Shown: positions 1-11,330 of the stretch, one piece after another
How positions within the stretch are numbered: the first letter of the stretch is position 1
Layout: each line of letters begins with the position of its first letter
NCBI GenBank assembly: GCA_009760855.2
Contig: WPIO01000056.1
Location: 1,828,501-1,892,500 of the forward strand
DNA: 64,000 nucleotides
Direction of reading: 5' to 3'
Origin: Cristatella mucedo
Taxonomy: Eukaryota > Bryozoa > Phylactolaemata > Cristatellidae
Made by a program: the position numbers and the translations under genes
Notes under the pieces: model-generated
Told to the model about the DNA's origin: nothing
The model's input: only the letters and a program-made list of their open reading frames with translations
The model's database searches: none

Positions 1-1137
1 CACAGGCACTTCTCCTAGGCTTGGCATCTTTAGGCCTAAAACTGGTTCGGGCCAAGCGAACTCATGCTAACTCGAAAAGCGCTCATCGACTAGAATACGA
101 AGAGCCGAGGCTCTTCGTTTTGTCGGTCCACTAAGTGGTCCTGGCGGTTTCGATTATACCTGTATACAGTCAGTGTCCGCAGGCATCTACGCAGTCCATA
201 ACAGCATGGGGCCATTTCCGACGTCCGGGAACGCCAGGGAGGTGAGCACCTAGCAGTGGAAATTATCTCCACGTGACTTTGCCACCCACCAGCAAGGCTC
301 CAAAGGTGACATGCTATCAGAAATCTAAGAAATCGGCAAATTTAACCCGAAAGCAGTTGCCGTTTTTGGAGTCGTGCACAATTTATAAAAAAGAGACATT
401 CAGAATATAATCGTGATAACGCATTTTGCAAAAAACATGTGTGATGGCTTTCACATCATGTTTACAGCACTTTTCAATTCCGCAAGTGGCCTTCTAGACA
501 GCAACAATGGCCGCTGTGCAATGGCCGCAGACGGGGGAGCGATGCTGCAGACAATTGTGACAAACAGGGCACTAGCAAAAGAAAGGCTGCTCATCTTCAA
601 GGGTCGAGGGAAGACTGAGTGAGATTCAACCTCTGCGACGTATGTCGCAGGAGGGTTTCCCGGCGTACTGCAGCTCCTCGCTGCCTGCTTGACAGATCTG
701 CTCTCTGCAATAGTAAGGCTAATGTGACACGGCTTTCCCAGGCACTAAAAGCAGCTACCGGGACGAAAGTTAGAAAACGGCAAACGGCAGACGACATCGT
801 CGATTTGTTGACACGTGCATCTGTCGGAGAGTGGCAAAGAAGGCTGCAGGGCTGAGTGAACGGCACACAGCCAACAGGTCGAAATCGGCTAAGCGCAGCC
901 AGCGCCTGCTGGACGGTTAAAGACATGTGGTTAGTCTATTGGACCAACCAGAGCAAATTTCAGCTCTTGCGGGACATAATAAATGCCACATCTACGTCAG
1001 CATAAGAGACCGTGACCAGTACCATGAAGACTGCCTACAGGGGTGAAGACAGTAGCGACTGATTCATTATTTGAGACTCCTTTCCCATGCCGCAATCGGT
1101 TTGCTATATCGCACTCCTGGCATTAAGGGCCACGATG
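1..1137. other. No recognised gene
   Basis: Mixed-composition DNA. Short open frames exist on both strands (for example 619-855 on +, basic and Cys-containing, without a good ATG), but none matches a family I know and no splice context supports them. No repeat recognised. Confidence 0.5.
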
Positions 1138-1261
1138 TAAAAGGTTGAAGAAAAAGTTCGTGTGCCGTGTTTTCCACTAAATCATTATTAAATTCATTAA
1201 CTATTATTTTATTTTATTATTACTAAAATCACAGCGCACGAACTTTTTCCTCAACTTTTAT
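1138..1261. repeat. Inverted repeat with AT-rich loop
   Basis: Two arms of about 29 bp (about 1138-1168 and 1232-1261) are reverse complements with few mismatches, sharing the core AAAAAGTTCGTG. They are separated by about 65 bp of A/T-rich sequence. The element could fold as a hairpin. It may be a small MITE-like element or the remains of one; no target duplication was confirmed. Confidence 0.7.
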
Positions 1262-1477
1262 AGAATTCCGTGTGCCAGACCAGACGTCTTTTGAGAAATA
1301 ATATACGTATGCTGGGAGGACATCGATCCAAAGTAGAGTGCAAAACGGGCCAGAAAGCACTTTTCTTACTCCTTAATCGTCTGTTATCATCATGATTGGC
1401 ACAGAGTCAGCGGATTTAAATCACATGAACATCTACTACCTAGAGAATAAGTACCCCACTAAAATCCTCCAAAGCCG

Positions 1478-1513
1478 GAGTGTGTGTGCATGTTTGTCTG
1501 TGTGTGTGTGTGC
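1478..1513. repeat. (TG)n-rich microsatellite
   Basis: Imperfect TG dinucleotide run with a few interruptions. Confidence 0.8.
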
Positions 1514-1544
1514 CCACGAGCAGCCGGGTGCAGGCAAAAAATAC

Positions 1545-1692
1545 ATAAATATAATTCGTTTATATAGCGCCCAAGAGAACTTAATAATCTCTATTCAGGT
1601 GCTTCACATATGCCTCGGGGCTCGAGCCCACGACCTCAGTCAGACCTTGGTCGGGGAGAGCACCTTAACCGCTTGCCCAAACCAGCTCGGCA
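1545..1692 (-). mobile_element. tRNA-derived SINE, family A
   Basis: On the minus strand this reads: a tRNA-like head with GCGGTTAAGGTGCTC (A-box region), then GGTCGTGGGCTCGAGCCC (B-box region), then a tail with GAAGCACCTGAATAGAGATT and AAGTTCTCTTGGGCGCTATA, ending in A/T-rich sequence. The same order recurs at 6452, 23573, 40424 and 41034, which defines the family. The tail resembles the 3' end of the L2-type LINEs in this window. Confidence 0.85.
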
Positions 1693-4600
1693 GGCAAGAC
1701 ATCAACAACCAAGGTGGACTAACTTCTCATTGAGCAACAAGTTCGGCATTACTTTTTCACATGCCTCTGCAATGTTCATAAATATTATTATGCACTGAGC
1801 TCGTGTGAACTAATGCTCGTAAAGGTTTAGCCTGAAAGTCGTATGCCAGTCGTCTGCTCGATCATATTGGTCTCGTTGATCTTACAATTGAGTAGCAGAC
1901 CTTACCGATAACGAAACAAGCTGTTTCATGAAGGTGGCGAAGACATCAAATGCGGCTCAGACTCTGGCTCAGGTCACCTAACGAGTCACCCTAGCTCCTA
2001 TCCTGGCTCCCCATGTCCTCCTCCACCGCCATCACAGATCTCACACTCACCACTCTCCTACTGCTCTCTCTCCTACTACTCACTGTCGACCAATGTCTGG
2101 CACCCCGTGCCTGCCGAGCCTCCTAGCTACGATTCTCATCCGTTAAGCCTATTCGATCTACGAATATGGCTAGAGACTCGATTGACTGAGAAAATTGGCC
2201 CCAAAAAATCGATTTTTTTAAAGGTGCCTTTCAGAAGACAAAACATGCTACAAATGCAATCGAAATTTTTTGACAAAATTGGACAATTTCCACATGAAAG
2301 GAAAACATTAAAACGGCATTGTGTCATGCCTAACCCGGAAGTATACCGAAAGCAAGATATCCACAAATAACAAATTCATAGATCACAGCATCATGTGAGA
2401 CTTGTGCACATACACCGAGGTATATGCTTGCTGCAGCTTGTTGAGGTACATGCTTGTGACTTTTAAACAGCTTCATTTACAGTCTTGCTTTGTGGCTTGT
2501 AACTTCCATAACTGAGTCAACGGATCAACATGTAAATTCAAATTTAAGTTAAGCTCTGCTTGTGCACCATTCGAATCGTTCATTTCAGATAGATCAGTAT
2601 TGCTATGTATGTCCTCAAACGTCCTTGAACTTTATATTTCTGTTTCCTAGGTTGGTTGAGTGATACGCCAAGTATCCTGCATAGTTTGAGGCTTTTGTAT
2701 ATTTTTAAAGTGCACCGTACAGTCTGTTGATTTTTCTAGATTGCAGTGTTTGGACATTCAGTAACAGACTGACCTTGACACTCCAAGGACGTCAGGAGGT
2801 ACACATAACAACCATTTTTTAACTTCAAAGGATAGTTAATGATGGCATGCTGGCACGGCAATTGTTCCATCGGTACTCGTTATGCGAATGTTTCTTAAAC
2901 CTGGAGGATAAATCCCAGGTGTTGGGGAGATAACTCCCCGAGCCTTCTTACCCCCCTCAGCTAGGATAATAAAGTAAACCTAACACGGCCAACTACGGTA
3001 GGTGTCAATACTCGGCCTCACCACCTCGTTAGGCTCTAACATAAAATACTACCAGGATTTTCATATGCTTCCTATGCAGCTGCTGCTGTAGCTGTCTTGT
3101 CCAACTTTTTCACCAAAAGCCGTCACAAAAGTTAGTTTCAATGGCTCTCCAGAACCCTCGGCTTCACTCGTTCTAATCATCAGCAATTCACTTGCTGGAG
3201 ACAGGCGAGTGCCTTTAACTTCAGCGATATCTCAATATATGCCTGAAACGATCTAAACACTATAACGAGATTAATGTACACGTAAGGCAACGTAAGGCAA
3301 GGCTAGACACCATGGCACAAACGATTGCGACTGCAACTTATCATGTTCATCCTTGGCAACGTCTTGCATATTCCAGCATTGTCTGCCTTACATTCAATTA
3401 GACAGTGTGTGTGGAGTGTGCTGGACGACATCCTGAACATCTCTTAGCAAGCACATACCCACTGGCAGACTTTCGAACACAATGAACAATTAATTCACAG
3501 TGAATCGAAGCAGAAAGCCCGATGCATTTGCTTTTACAACTTGCCGATTCAACAATGTTCATAGTCGCACGAAGCTGGTTGACATTCATGGGCGCAAGAA
3601 ATCACTTTGATTTACCAAGTTGCAAGGTCAATCGAATCGTCACAGAAGAAGTCACAGACATTATGTAATGCAGATCAGGAGCTTCACCGAGTAGATAAAC
3701 CGTAAAGAGAAGTCGTGGAAGCGTAGAACTCGCCAGATAGACAAGCCGCCCTCTCCGTCATCGTAAAGCATCGGCATACGATACGGAGCCATGCAAGTGC
3801 ATTGCACATCGTCGCAGAAACACTGCTCCTAATCACGGTAACGTGGAGCTGGCAACAGTAACATTACTTGCTGGTGCAGACACCGTCAGCAGCCTGATCG
3901 AAGAGTAGCGCAGCAGCTTTTCCAACATCAGAGCAGCGGTCCATAACCTCGGCAGACTGCACGGCAGCAGTCTCGGAAGCAATTTAGGACAGTCCCAGGC
4001 TCCAAACTAGATATAGCCGGCTTAGGAAAAACGGCCACTTCGTTTCTCGCATTTTCAGTCAAGGCTAAGGTACCAGATGCGTGCATGCTACCAGCAGCCA
4101 GCTCCGTGCATTCACGTACGATCACAAACTCTCTGGCTTTCCAAGCCGTAGATCAGGCTTCTCGATTTCGACACACGGCGTGCTTCACGATTTCATGAGT
4201 TCACGTGGAGCTTCAACCGTGGCCTGCAACTTGGCTACCGAGGTCGTCTCATCGTCCTTGACATCTTCAAGATTAACAGCATCAAGTTCACTCAGGCTGC
4301 AGTCATTACCACACCCAGCTGCCTGTTGGCTCCTCACAGCAGGCAGCTCCTCCCTATATGTAGTCGCATGCTGAGAATCCTCGGCCACCATCCAGCAGTT
4401 CCGACACCCAATGCGACTGGCACGCTGTAGCAGCTTCTAGACTAATGTTTTCAAGCAGCCGACACAGCGAGCGACAGTGCTAGCCTTCTTCGCTTAAGCG
4501 CGACAAGTAGCAGTGAAGCCGTGGCCGTCAGGCACAGCTAAAGAAAGGGTTGCAAGAAGAGGCTACCACAGACCACCACAAGAAATGCCCACAACAGCTG

Positions 4601-6017
4601 AACACGGCAGCAAAGAAGGACGCCCATGCGGCGCTGACATAACAACGAGTCCACATAAATTAAGTAGAGAAGTCTACTCGACGCCCAGAGCAGACAGCCG
4701 TGTGTGTGTTTGTGTGTACAGCACCAATCATAGCCTATAGCCTCGAGTGCGACATCTGCAGACTGTTATACATCACTTGGCCTTTGTATGCCGACTAACT
4801 ATGGACTACGACAAAACCAGTCCATAATCGCTATAATTCAGGAACCGCAATTATAAATAGGCCGTCATAATCTCTCTGATGTAGCAAGCCAACGTTTCAC
4901 TAGCAGAAACGGTAGAGCAGGCACCACTGCGGTCGCCCAGTAACTGCCCGAGTCCCTTGGAATGGCAAACCTACTGCCTCCAACGCGACTGAAAGTCGTT
5001 CACACCTCGCTTGTCCCTGAACCGAAGAAGGTCACAGCATTCCACAATTATCGCCTGCTACCGTGGGCAGCCCAGCCGTAAATTTGAGGAGACTTGCCAA
5101 AATGGCAACCACTGGCTTGAAGCCAAGCGGCTAAAAATCGCGTGATACACACTAAATTCGGAGAGGGGGAAGTGCTGCCAATCGCTAGCGACCGCTCGAC
5201 GAAAGTCTCCTATCGAAGCCACCGCCGGTGCCGAAAGCACGTGCCACGTGCCGTTGAGGAGCAGCGCAGACCAACGCCGGGACAAGTGGCCACGCGACAG
5301 CGAGGCGCCGCTCACTTGAGTATGACCATATTCTCCTTTTCCGAGCGTAGCAAGGGCGATGAATGATTCATTTCTTACATCGTGTAGCAGTGGCATCGGT
5401 ATCTGCAAGCACAGCGAGCTGACCGTGGTGGCACATAGCAAAACAGCTTTCGAGATTCCGTCACGTACGCTGGCTGGCTGGCTGGCAGCGCACGGCTTCC
5501 GGCGAGTGCAAGGTCGCAGCTTCCGGCAGACGCACGGTCGGCACGAAGCACGGGCCTGGGCAGTGCAAGCACGAGGGCAGCTCGCCGCGCGCTCAGCCGC
5601 CGCCGAGCAGCAACTTTAGCAGGCGGCGAGCCTTTCTGGCAGCCACCAAAAGTGCACGCTGGTGCCACAGACCACCGGCATGCACCTACAGGCCGAAGCT
5701 TCCTGGGCGAGGCAAGCAATGAGAATAAGGCGACGCCAAAGGCAAGATGACGTGGCGCGAGCAAGAATTCGCCTGCTAGCAGCCTTAAGCCGCCGAAGCT
5801 CGCCTCCTGCGCTGCAGCCCTGGCTTGCGCACTTCCGGCAGCCGCCCTCGGGCACGCACATCCGGGAAGTGACAAGGCAGGAGGCATGGCGGAGGCGACA
5901 TCCCTACTTCGTACAGTCAGAGATGCCTGGCGTTGAAGCTGCAGCTAACCACCCCAACGCCCCCTTCCACTTGAGCTTGAACATACCTGCACTGCGGCAT
6001 ACTACAATTTGAAGAAT
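1693..6017. other. No recognised gene or element
   Basis: About 4.3 kb in which I recognise no coding exon. It holds a pyrimidine-rich tract near 1985-2090, an A/T palindrome AAAAAATCGATTTTTT near 2205 and a short TG-rich stretch near 4700. From about 5050 to 6010 the DNA becomes GC-rich and carries overlapping open frames on both strands, none with a recognisable domain. Confidence 0.5.
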
Positions 6018-6365
6018 CGAGGTAAGCTGATGCAACAGCCTCGTTTCATACAGTGACAGAAGAGCCTTCACGGCTATCACCACCGCTTGTGCAGTGGTGA
6101 ATAAAAGATCAGCGGTGAGCCGTGATGGCACGCCAGAATGTGGTTGCTCTTTGGTTGACCTCTGTCCCGAGGTCGTGGGTTCATCCTTTATTGCAGCTGC
6201 AGGCGGTGGTGATAGCCATACAGGCTCTTTTGCCGCTATACAAAGGCTGCTAATTCAGCTAGTATTTATTATATTAAATCGATTACGGCAGGACTCGAAC
6301 CCACGACCTTCGTCGTGAAGAGCGAGCAACTTACCCCTGGGCTAAGACCCAGTGGCATGATACAG
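6018..6365 (-). mobile_element. SINE family B, split by a second SINE-B
   Basis: The left part (about 6018-6110) is the complement of the SINE-B body and 3' end. The right part (about 6280-6365) is the complement of its tRNA-like head, with a consensus B box GGTTCGAGTCC and an A-box-like TTAGCCCAGGGGTAAG. Between them lies a plus-strand SINE-B copy. Uninterrupted minus copies at 9235 and 42245 show that the two parts are normally contiguous. Confidence 0.8.
6110..6278 (+). mobile_element. SINE family B, nested copy
   Basis: Starts GGTGAGCCGTGATGGCACG, includes CGAGGTCGTGGGTTCATCC (B-box region), GGTGGTGATAGCC, a TATACAAAGG stretch and ends GCTAGTATTTATTATATT. It sits inside an older minus-strand copy of the same family. 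The exact insertion joint and target duplication are uncertain. Confidence 0.8.
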
Positions 6366-6451
6366 CTAGAACAAAATTTGGTTTGCTGGCGCTGTCACAA
6401 ACAAAAACCGTAAAAAGCCTGTTTTAACATCTTCTGAGGCCACTTCATACT

Positions 6452-6600
6452 AGCTGGTTTTTGGTCCGGCGGTTAAGGTGCTCTCGCCCCAGACCAAGAT
6501 CTAGCTGAGGTCGTGGGCTCGAGCCCCGAGGCATATGTGAAGTGCCTGAATAGAGATTAAGTTCTCTTGGTGTGCTATACAAATGAATACATATTTTTTG
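6452..6600 (+). mobile_element. tRNA-derived SINE, family A
   Basis: Plus-strand copy with the GGCGGTTAAGGTGCTC head, GGTCGTGGGCTCGAGCCCC, then TGAAGTGCCTGAATAGAGAT and AAGTTCTCTTGG, ending in A/T-rich sequence. Confidence 0.88.
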
Positions 6601-7154
6601 TGGCTTCCGACCAGGATTTGAAAGCTCCTTTTTTCTGTAACATCATCCCTTCATAGGGCCCAAAAAGATCTCATATGCCAGGAATTATGGTGCTTTATGG
6701 AAAGGAGTATTGGCAGTTAGCTGCGAAACTGCTTCAGCAAATAAATGTCCAGGTTTGAAAACGTCCCGTTGTGTGCATGTTTAGCCATGGGCCGTGACGT
6801 GGTTCGAAGGGCGATTGGAAGGTATCGACGTCGACGGGTGCAAACAAAAATCGCTCGGTAGCGTTTCTGAATAACAAGTATGGACTACCTCGGTGCTTCG
6901 TTAGAGAATTATAGCTGTTAACCAAGATATCGATCCAACATCCCCTAGTTTAGAGGCCGAATGCATTGTAGGTAAATGCTGTCGCTGAAAATATACGTGC
7001 TTATGGAAGGCTAAAATATGAAATTAATATTGGATATGAATTAAAATATGAAAGAGCTAAATGCTCTATTTTCTTCTGATAAACTCTTCTCTTGAAGTGA
7101 GAGCTGCCGTGTCTGCGTGAAAAGAATGGTGTTTACGGAATTACAGGTTTTGCA

Positions 7155-7560
7155 ATGTAATGTAATGCACCTCTGTCTGTAACTCTGCAAAGCCACAAAG
7201 AAGATGTTAGTGTTAAGAAGAGAGTTTTGTATAGCGCACTCACAGCCTAAGCGGCTTTCGGTACGCATTCGGTAGCCAACAGACTTCGTATCACGCAACA
7301 AAGAGAAAGTGGGAAGCATAGCAGAGTCAGGAGAGCAGTTGAGGTAGTGAGTAGCATAGAAGTAGCAGTTCAGGACCGCTGGAAAAGGATGAGCCATAGT
7401 CGGCAGCAGGAGAGCAGTTATCGTTGCACAAGAATCGTGGAAGCAAGTTCCACAGTCTAGGACCTGCAGAGCTAAAGCGTCTGGTGCCAACTGTGATACC
7501 ACAAGATTTGATTCAATTTGCAAAAGTGGGGCAAGACGCAGATGAGCTGCTAGTATGTCA
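7155..7560 (-). mobile_element. LINE-B fragment (3' end)
   Basis: The left end carries repeated AATGT units, the complement of a (ACATT)n LINE tail. The region is closely related to 27488-27832 and, inverted, to 61320-61920 and 16691-16912. On the minus strand one frame reads SSAGPRLWNLLP, a motif typical of the C-terminal end of CR1/L2-like LINE polyproteins. The copy is 5'-truncated and broken by frameshifts. Sequence to about 7770 may belong to it but is too diverged to assign. Confidence 0.75.
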
Positions 7561-7794
7561 CCTAAAAGGTTTTCTCGCACGATCGCGCAGCTTCTGAGGC
7601 TGCTACCAGCATGTGCCGCAGTCCCAGTTTCTGGAAGATTGTTCGTCGGTAGCTCATTGTCCGTGCACACCGAGCCGGGCTCGTCGGATGCTCTGGGGAT
7701 TGCATTTTGGAGAGCTGCACATTGACGGCTGGCCTATTCTGGGACTCGAGGTTTGAATGTGTCATTTTGTGTTTGCTCAGCCAGATCTCAGCCT

Positions 7795-7945
7795 AGGGGC
7801 ACGGGAAGGTGCTCGCTCTGCGCGACCCACGTAGGTCGTGGGGTCGAGTCCTGAAGCGAGTCATTCTTCATTGCCTTCTGCAAGCAGAAACGATAGCTGC
7901 AGTGGCTCTCCTGCCTCTACACGAACGAGGCCATTGATTCAGCTC
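7795..7945 (+). mobile_element. SINE family B (diverged)
   Basis: Has the head GGTGCTCGCTC, the B-box region GGTCGTGGGGTCGAGTCC and a body resembling GATAGC..CAGTGGCTC..., ending near CATTGATTCAGCT. More diverged than the copies at 35293 and 55861. Confidence 0.65.
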
Positions 7946-9234
7946 ACCTTTACTTTTGCACACCGCGAACAACGGATCGAACTGACAAAAGATCCTGGCA
8001 ACCCAGGCTGGTAGTAATAAAACACCTGTGTCACCCAACTGCAGTGTCTGATTGATGGGGAATTAAGGAAACTTTCGAAAGTGCTTAAGCAGTGTTGACT
8101 GACACTGAGTGGGCCATTAATGTGCAGACAAAAGATTAGAAAGGTCAAATGAGGTCAGACAAGCAGCAAAGTGCAATTCGGACTTGTTCTGCATGCGAAG
8201 TTGCACTTGCATGCTGCTGCTGGCTGACCAGTGGCCTGGCGAGGTGCCGGCACTCACTCGCAGCAGCGCCCCTCCGGTCGACCTCTTGCCTTCCACCCCC
8301 CTAGTGCTAGTGGCAGAGTCAGAGGGGGCAGGGGGCGGACCAGGAGAGCATTCGCCCTGCCCCCTTTACAGTGGGCAGCCATTTTGCACTATAATTTTTC
8401 ATTAACTGCTGCTCTAGCCCCACCTACGTGAGAAAATTCTGCTGGTGTCTCCCTGCACATAAACTTGGCTGGTCTTCCCCCCCCCCCCCGATCTTGGCTA
8501 TTGGCTACACCACAACCCGGTGCCACGTCGGTGCAGTGGAATGCCCGATTCAGCTTGCCTTCGATGGAAGGGCAGAAATCCTACTGCTAACAGTGCTTGA
8601 ACCCGGAAACTCACAGTCCAAGCATCCATGACACGGACTGCTTGGCTACCTGACTATATACTATATACCTGACTATATATTGACCGGCCCCATGGTATAA
8701 CGCTGGAGACCAGCCTCGGTATGAAGTCATGTTCGGTGCCCAGCGAATGGCGATCTGAAAACACGCGATATATTTTCAGCCATAGGAAGCTAATAGGTTG
8801 CATGTATTCAGCCAGCAGACAAATCGGCTCCAAAGCACAGTCGCAAAGTGCTCATCGGTCTTTTCAAAACAGCTGGCTAAAATGCACGATAAGCACCTCG
8901 GATAATGCAAATTGAAAGCGAACGCAGCAAGAAAGGATGGCTTGTCCCGAGGCCTAGCGGCATGTCGCGCGCTCTCGGCCACACGTGTGTCGCGCGTGTG
9001 ACAGGCTGGATGACAATCAAGCACACGGCTCCTCGCGGGTGACCAGCCGCTGCAAAGCGACATCTCTGACTGGCGCGCAGACCCAGAGCAAGGCAAGGCA
9101 CCTGACGACGACGGCGGCAGCGCAGCTCTTTCGTATGTACCTAGGGGAACCACTGCATCGGTTTCAGCCTCCTCGTGTCCTCCTGGGACAATGAATAACC
9201 TGCTCCGCCTTTTGACCCACAGATTGCTGGTGTG
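7946..9234. other. No recognised gene
   Basis: Includes a homopolymer C run at about 8469-8489 and a short ATATAC-rich patch near 8655-8680. GC rises around 8940-9110. No exon or transposon was recognised. Confidence 0.5.
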
Positions 9235-9385
9235 ACATAATACTAGCTGATTTAACAGCCTCTTTTTGCAAAGCGACAGAAGAGCCATTACAGCTGTCAC
9301 CGCCGCTTCCAGCACCGATAAAAGATCGCACATTGCAGGATTCGAAACCACGACTTCGGGACCGAGATAGTGGAAAGCTGATTCT
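9235..9385 (-). mobile_element. SINE family B
   Basis: Complement of the SINE-B unit: on + it reads ACTAGCTGATTTAACAGCCT, then GCGACAGAAGAGCC, GCTGTCACCGCCGC, AATA-like spacer, GCAGGATTCGAAACCACGAC (inverted B box). The order is uninterrupted, so it serves as a reference for the split copy at 6018. Confidence 0.8.
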
Positions 9386-10065
9386 TAATCGATATTAACA
9401 GCCCAGGCTTCGAGGCACAACTAGACCAGCTGAGTGTGTCTTCTGGGGTTACAAAGCCACATCTGAGAGGTAGCCGCTACTTTAGCTGCGAGCCACCTCT
9501 AAATGATATAGAGGTAAATACATTCATACGTATTTATTGCATTAAATACAAGCACGAATATAAATACATGCATGTGCGTGAGCGTTTGGCCGAGCGTGGG
9601 TATGTGTGTAAGGGTGCGTGTGCGTGGGCATACATGTAGGTGAGGGTGGTGGGGGATAGGATCGCACACGAATCTCTGTCCATAGTCTAGAAAATTGATA
9701 AAGAGTAGGCCGATGTTAAACTGGAGAGCTTTCTGCAGTACACTCGAGACCTAGGCGGTTTTCCGTGAGCTTGAACAACTTGGGCGAGGCCTTGTTGAAT
9801 TCGCTTTAATGGAAATGAAATCTGCTCATTCTACCGACAGCTGGGGCCCATGAGTTCAATTTACGGTAGACGAACCATACAACCAAGAGTGCCACCATCC
9901 AGCTACATACAACAGGAAGCTTCGACATGCTTGAGGCGCCACAGGAACGTCTACATCACACACAGACGTTACTCAGGTGGACATACCGATAGAGCTGCAA
10001 GATCGGCGCCGATCAGAGGCTTGCGGACGTCCAAACCTCTGCCTTGAACACAGCTGATTACTGAG
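9386..10065. other. No recognised gene
   Basis: TG-rich patch near 9570-9640. Nothing else recognised. Confidence 0.45.
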
Positions 10066-10105
10066 AACACACCGAGTCTTTGTGGCTTTACGGAGTTACA
10101 GACTA
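10066..10105 (+). mobile_element. LINE-B terminal scrap
   Basis: About 40 bp match the last part of LINE-B before its pentamer tail (GTGGCTTTACGGAGTTACAG). Too short to say more. Confidence 0.5.
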
Positions 10106-10171
10106 GTGCTGTGGAGAGAGATACTATTGCAAAACCACAAGGAGAAGCAAGAAACAAGCAAGAGACGACTG

Positions 10172-10173
<2 letters not shown>

Positions 10174-10226
<53 letters not shown>
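10174..10226. repeat. (TC)n microsatellite
   Basis: Uninterrupted TC dinucleotide, about 26 units. Confidence 0.97.
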
Positions 10227-10229
<3 letters not shown>

Positions 10230-10319
10230 ACTCAAAAGAACTCTCAACAGCTCTAATAAGCCTGTAGTCTAATAACGTCTGCTTACTTTAACCTATTCAA
10301 TATTGCAAAAAACTCACAT

Positions 10320-10799
10320 TTATATAAGGACACCAAGGCCAAGCTGGTCCGAGCACTAGTGAGACATCACGACTAGACGTCTGTAACTCACTATTTGTAG
10401 GTCTTCCTGCTTGTGCAATGAGCTGCTTACAGTCGGCGCATAGCTCGGCCGCTAGGCTTGTCAGTGGCTAGCGTAGCAACTGCCCCCCTCTCCGTCTAGC
10501 CACCTGCTTCTCTAACTCATGGCGTTTGGTTGTGCCTCTGACGAACATCAAAATTCCGTGCAGTCTGTGTCTTCTTACTATGTTCCCAAAGTCTGGAACT
10601 CAATACCAACTCACATCACGTCATCTTTTGATTTGACGATATTCAAAAAGAAGCTAACAACTTGAGAGCCTTTGTGCTGAAACTGTCCACGTTATAACTA
10701 ACCAATTGACAGGCTTTCGTTTCAGCAAATGTTAAGTGCCCAGAATGAGATGTGGCTCGCTTGGGGCACTACATCAATGTTTTATTATTATTATTATTA
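10320..10799 (+). mobile_element. L2-type LINE fragment
   Basis: Matches the C-terminal reverse-transcriptase-associated region and 3' UTR of the L2 copies at 29269 and 35805: decayed versions of the KLVHAFVTSRLDFC and AIRRLQLVQNSAARLVC blocks, then VPKVWNSIPTHI, then a tail with AAATGTTAAGTGCCCAGA and (ATT)n at the end. Several frameshifts and deletions; not coding. Confidence 0.8.
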
Positions 10800-11139
10800 G
10801 GGGCTGCAGCTACTACACTGGCCTTCTCACTAGCGCCATCCCATTCCAGGGTACATATGCCTTGGTACAACTCAACACCAAAGGTGAAGCAACCTGTTCA
10901 CATACGGGTTACCGAGAAAGAATGTCTGGCCGGGTCTGGCGGTTTCGAGCTAGCTGGGGGTAGAAATATAAAAGGAGGGAATGCCCAAATCACAAAACGG
11001 TAGGTAATGAAACATCAATTGGAAGGAAGCCCCCCCCCCTGCCCAACCCCACCCATCTCAAACCACAGCCTGATTACAAGAACCTCACGATGGAGAGTGA
11101 GGCTCAAATCACTCCCCAGATGCTGCATCTGACGAGGCA
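10800..11139. other. No recognised gene
   Basis: Short spacer with a C-run near 11029. Nothing recognised. Confidence 0.4.
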
Positions 11140-11330
11140 TAAAAAACAGCCTAGAGGCAGAAGAGCCATAACGGCGATCCCCACACCATAACGGGCTATC
11201 ATCACGGTTTTGAGTGGGCAATAAAGACCCCAATAAATGGGCTCAAACCCACAACCTGGGTCGTGAAGAGCAAGCACCTTAGCTCCTGAGCTAAGAACCA
11301 AAGTCTGAGATCTTCATGGGCTAAGATCCA
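11140..11330 (-). mobile_element. SINE family B
   Basis: Complement of SINE-B: AACAGCC, GCAGAAGAGCCATAACGG, then GGGCTCAAACCCACAACC (inverted B box) and GTCGTGAAGAGCAAGCACC. Confidence 0.75.

Noticed and set aside
619-855. Basic Cys-containing frame that might be a small zinc protein
   Set aside because: Starts at GTG, Cys spacing fits no family I know, and the opposite strand is equally open.
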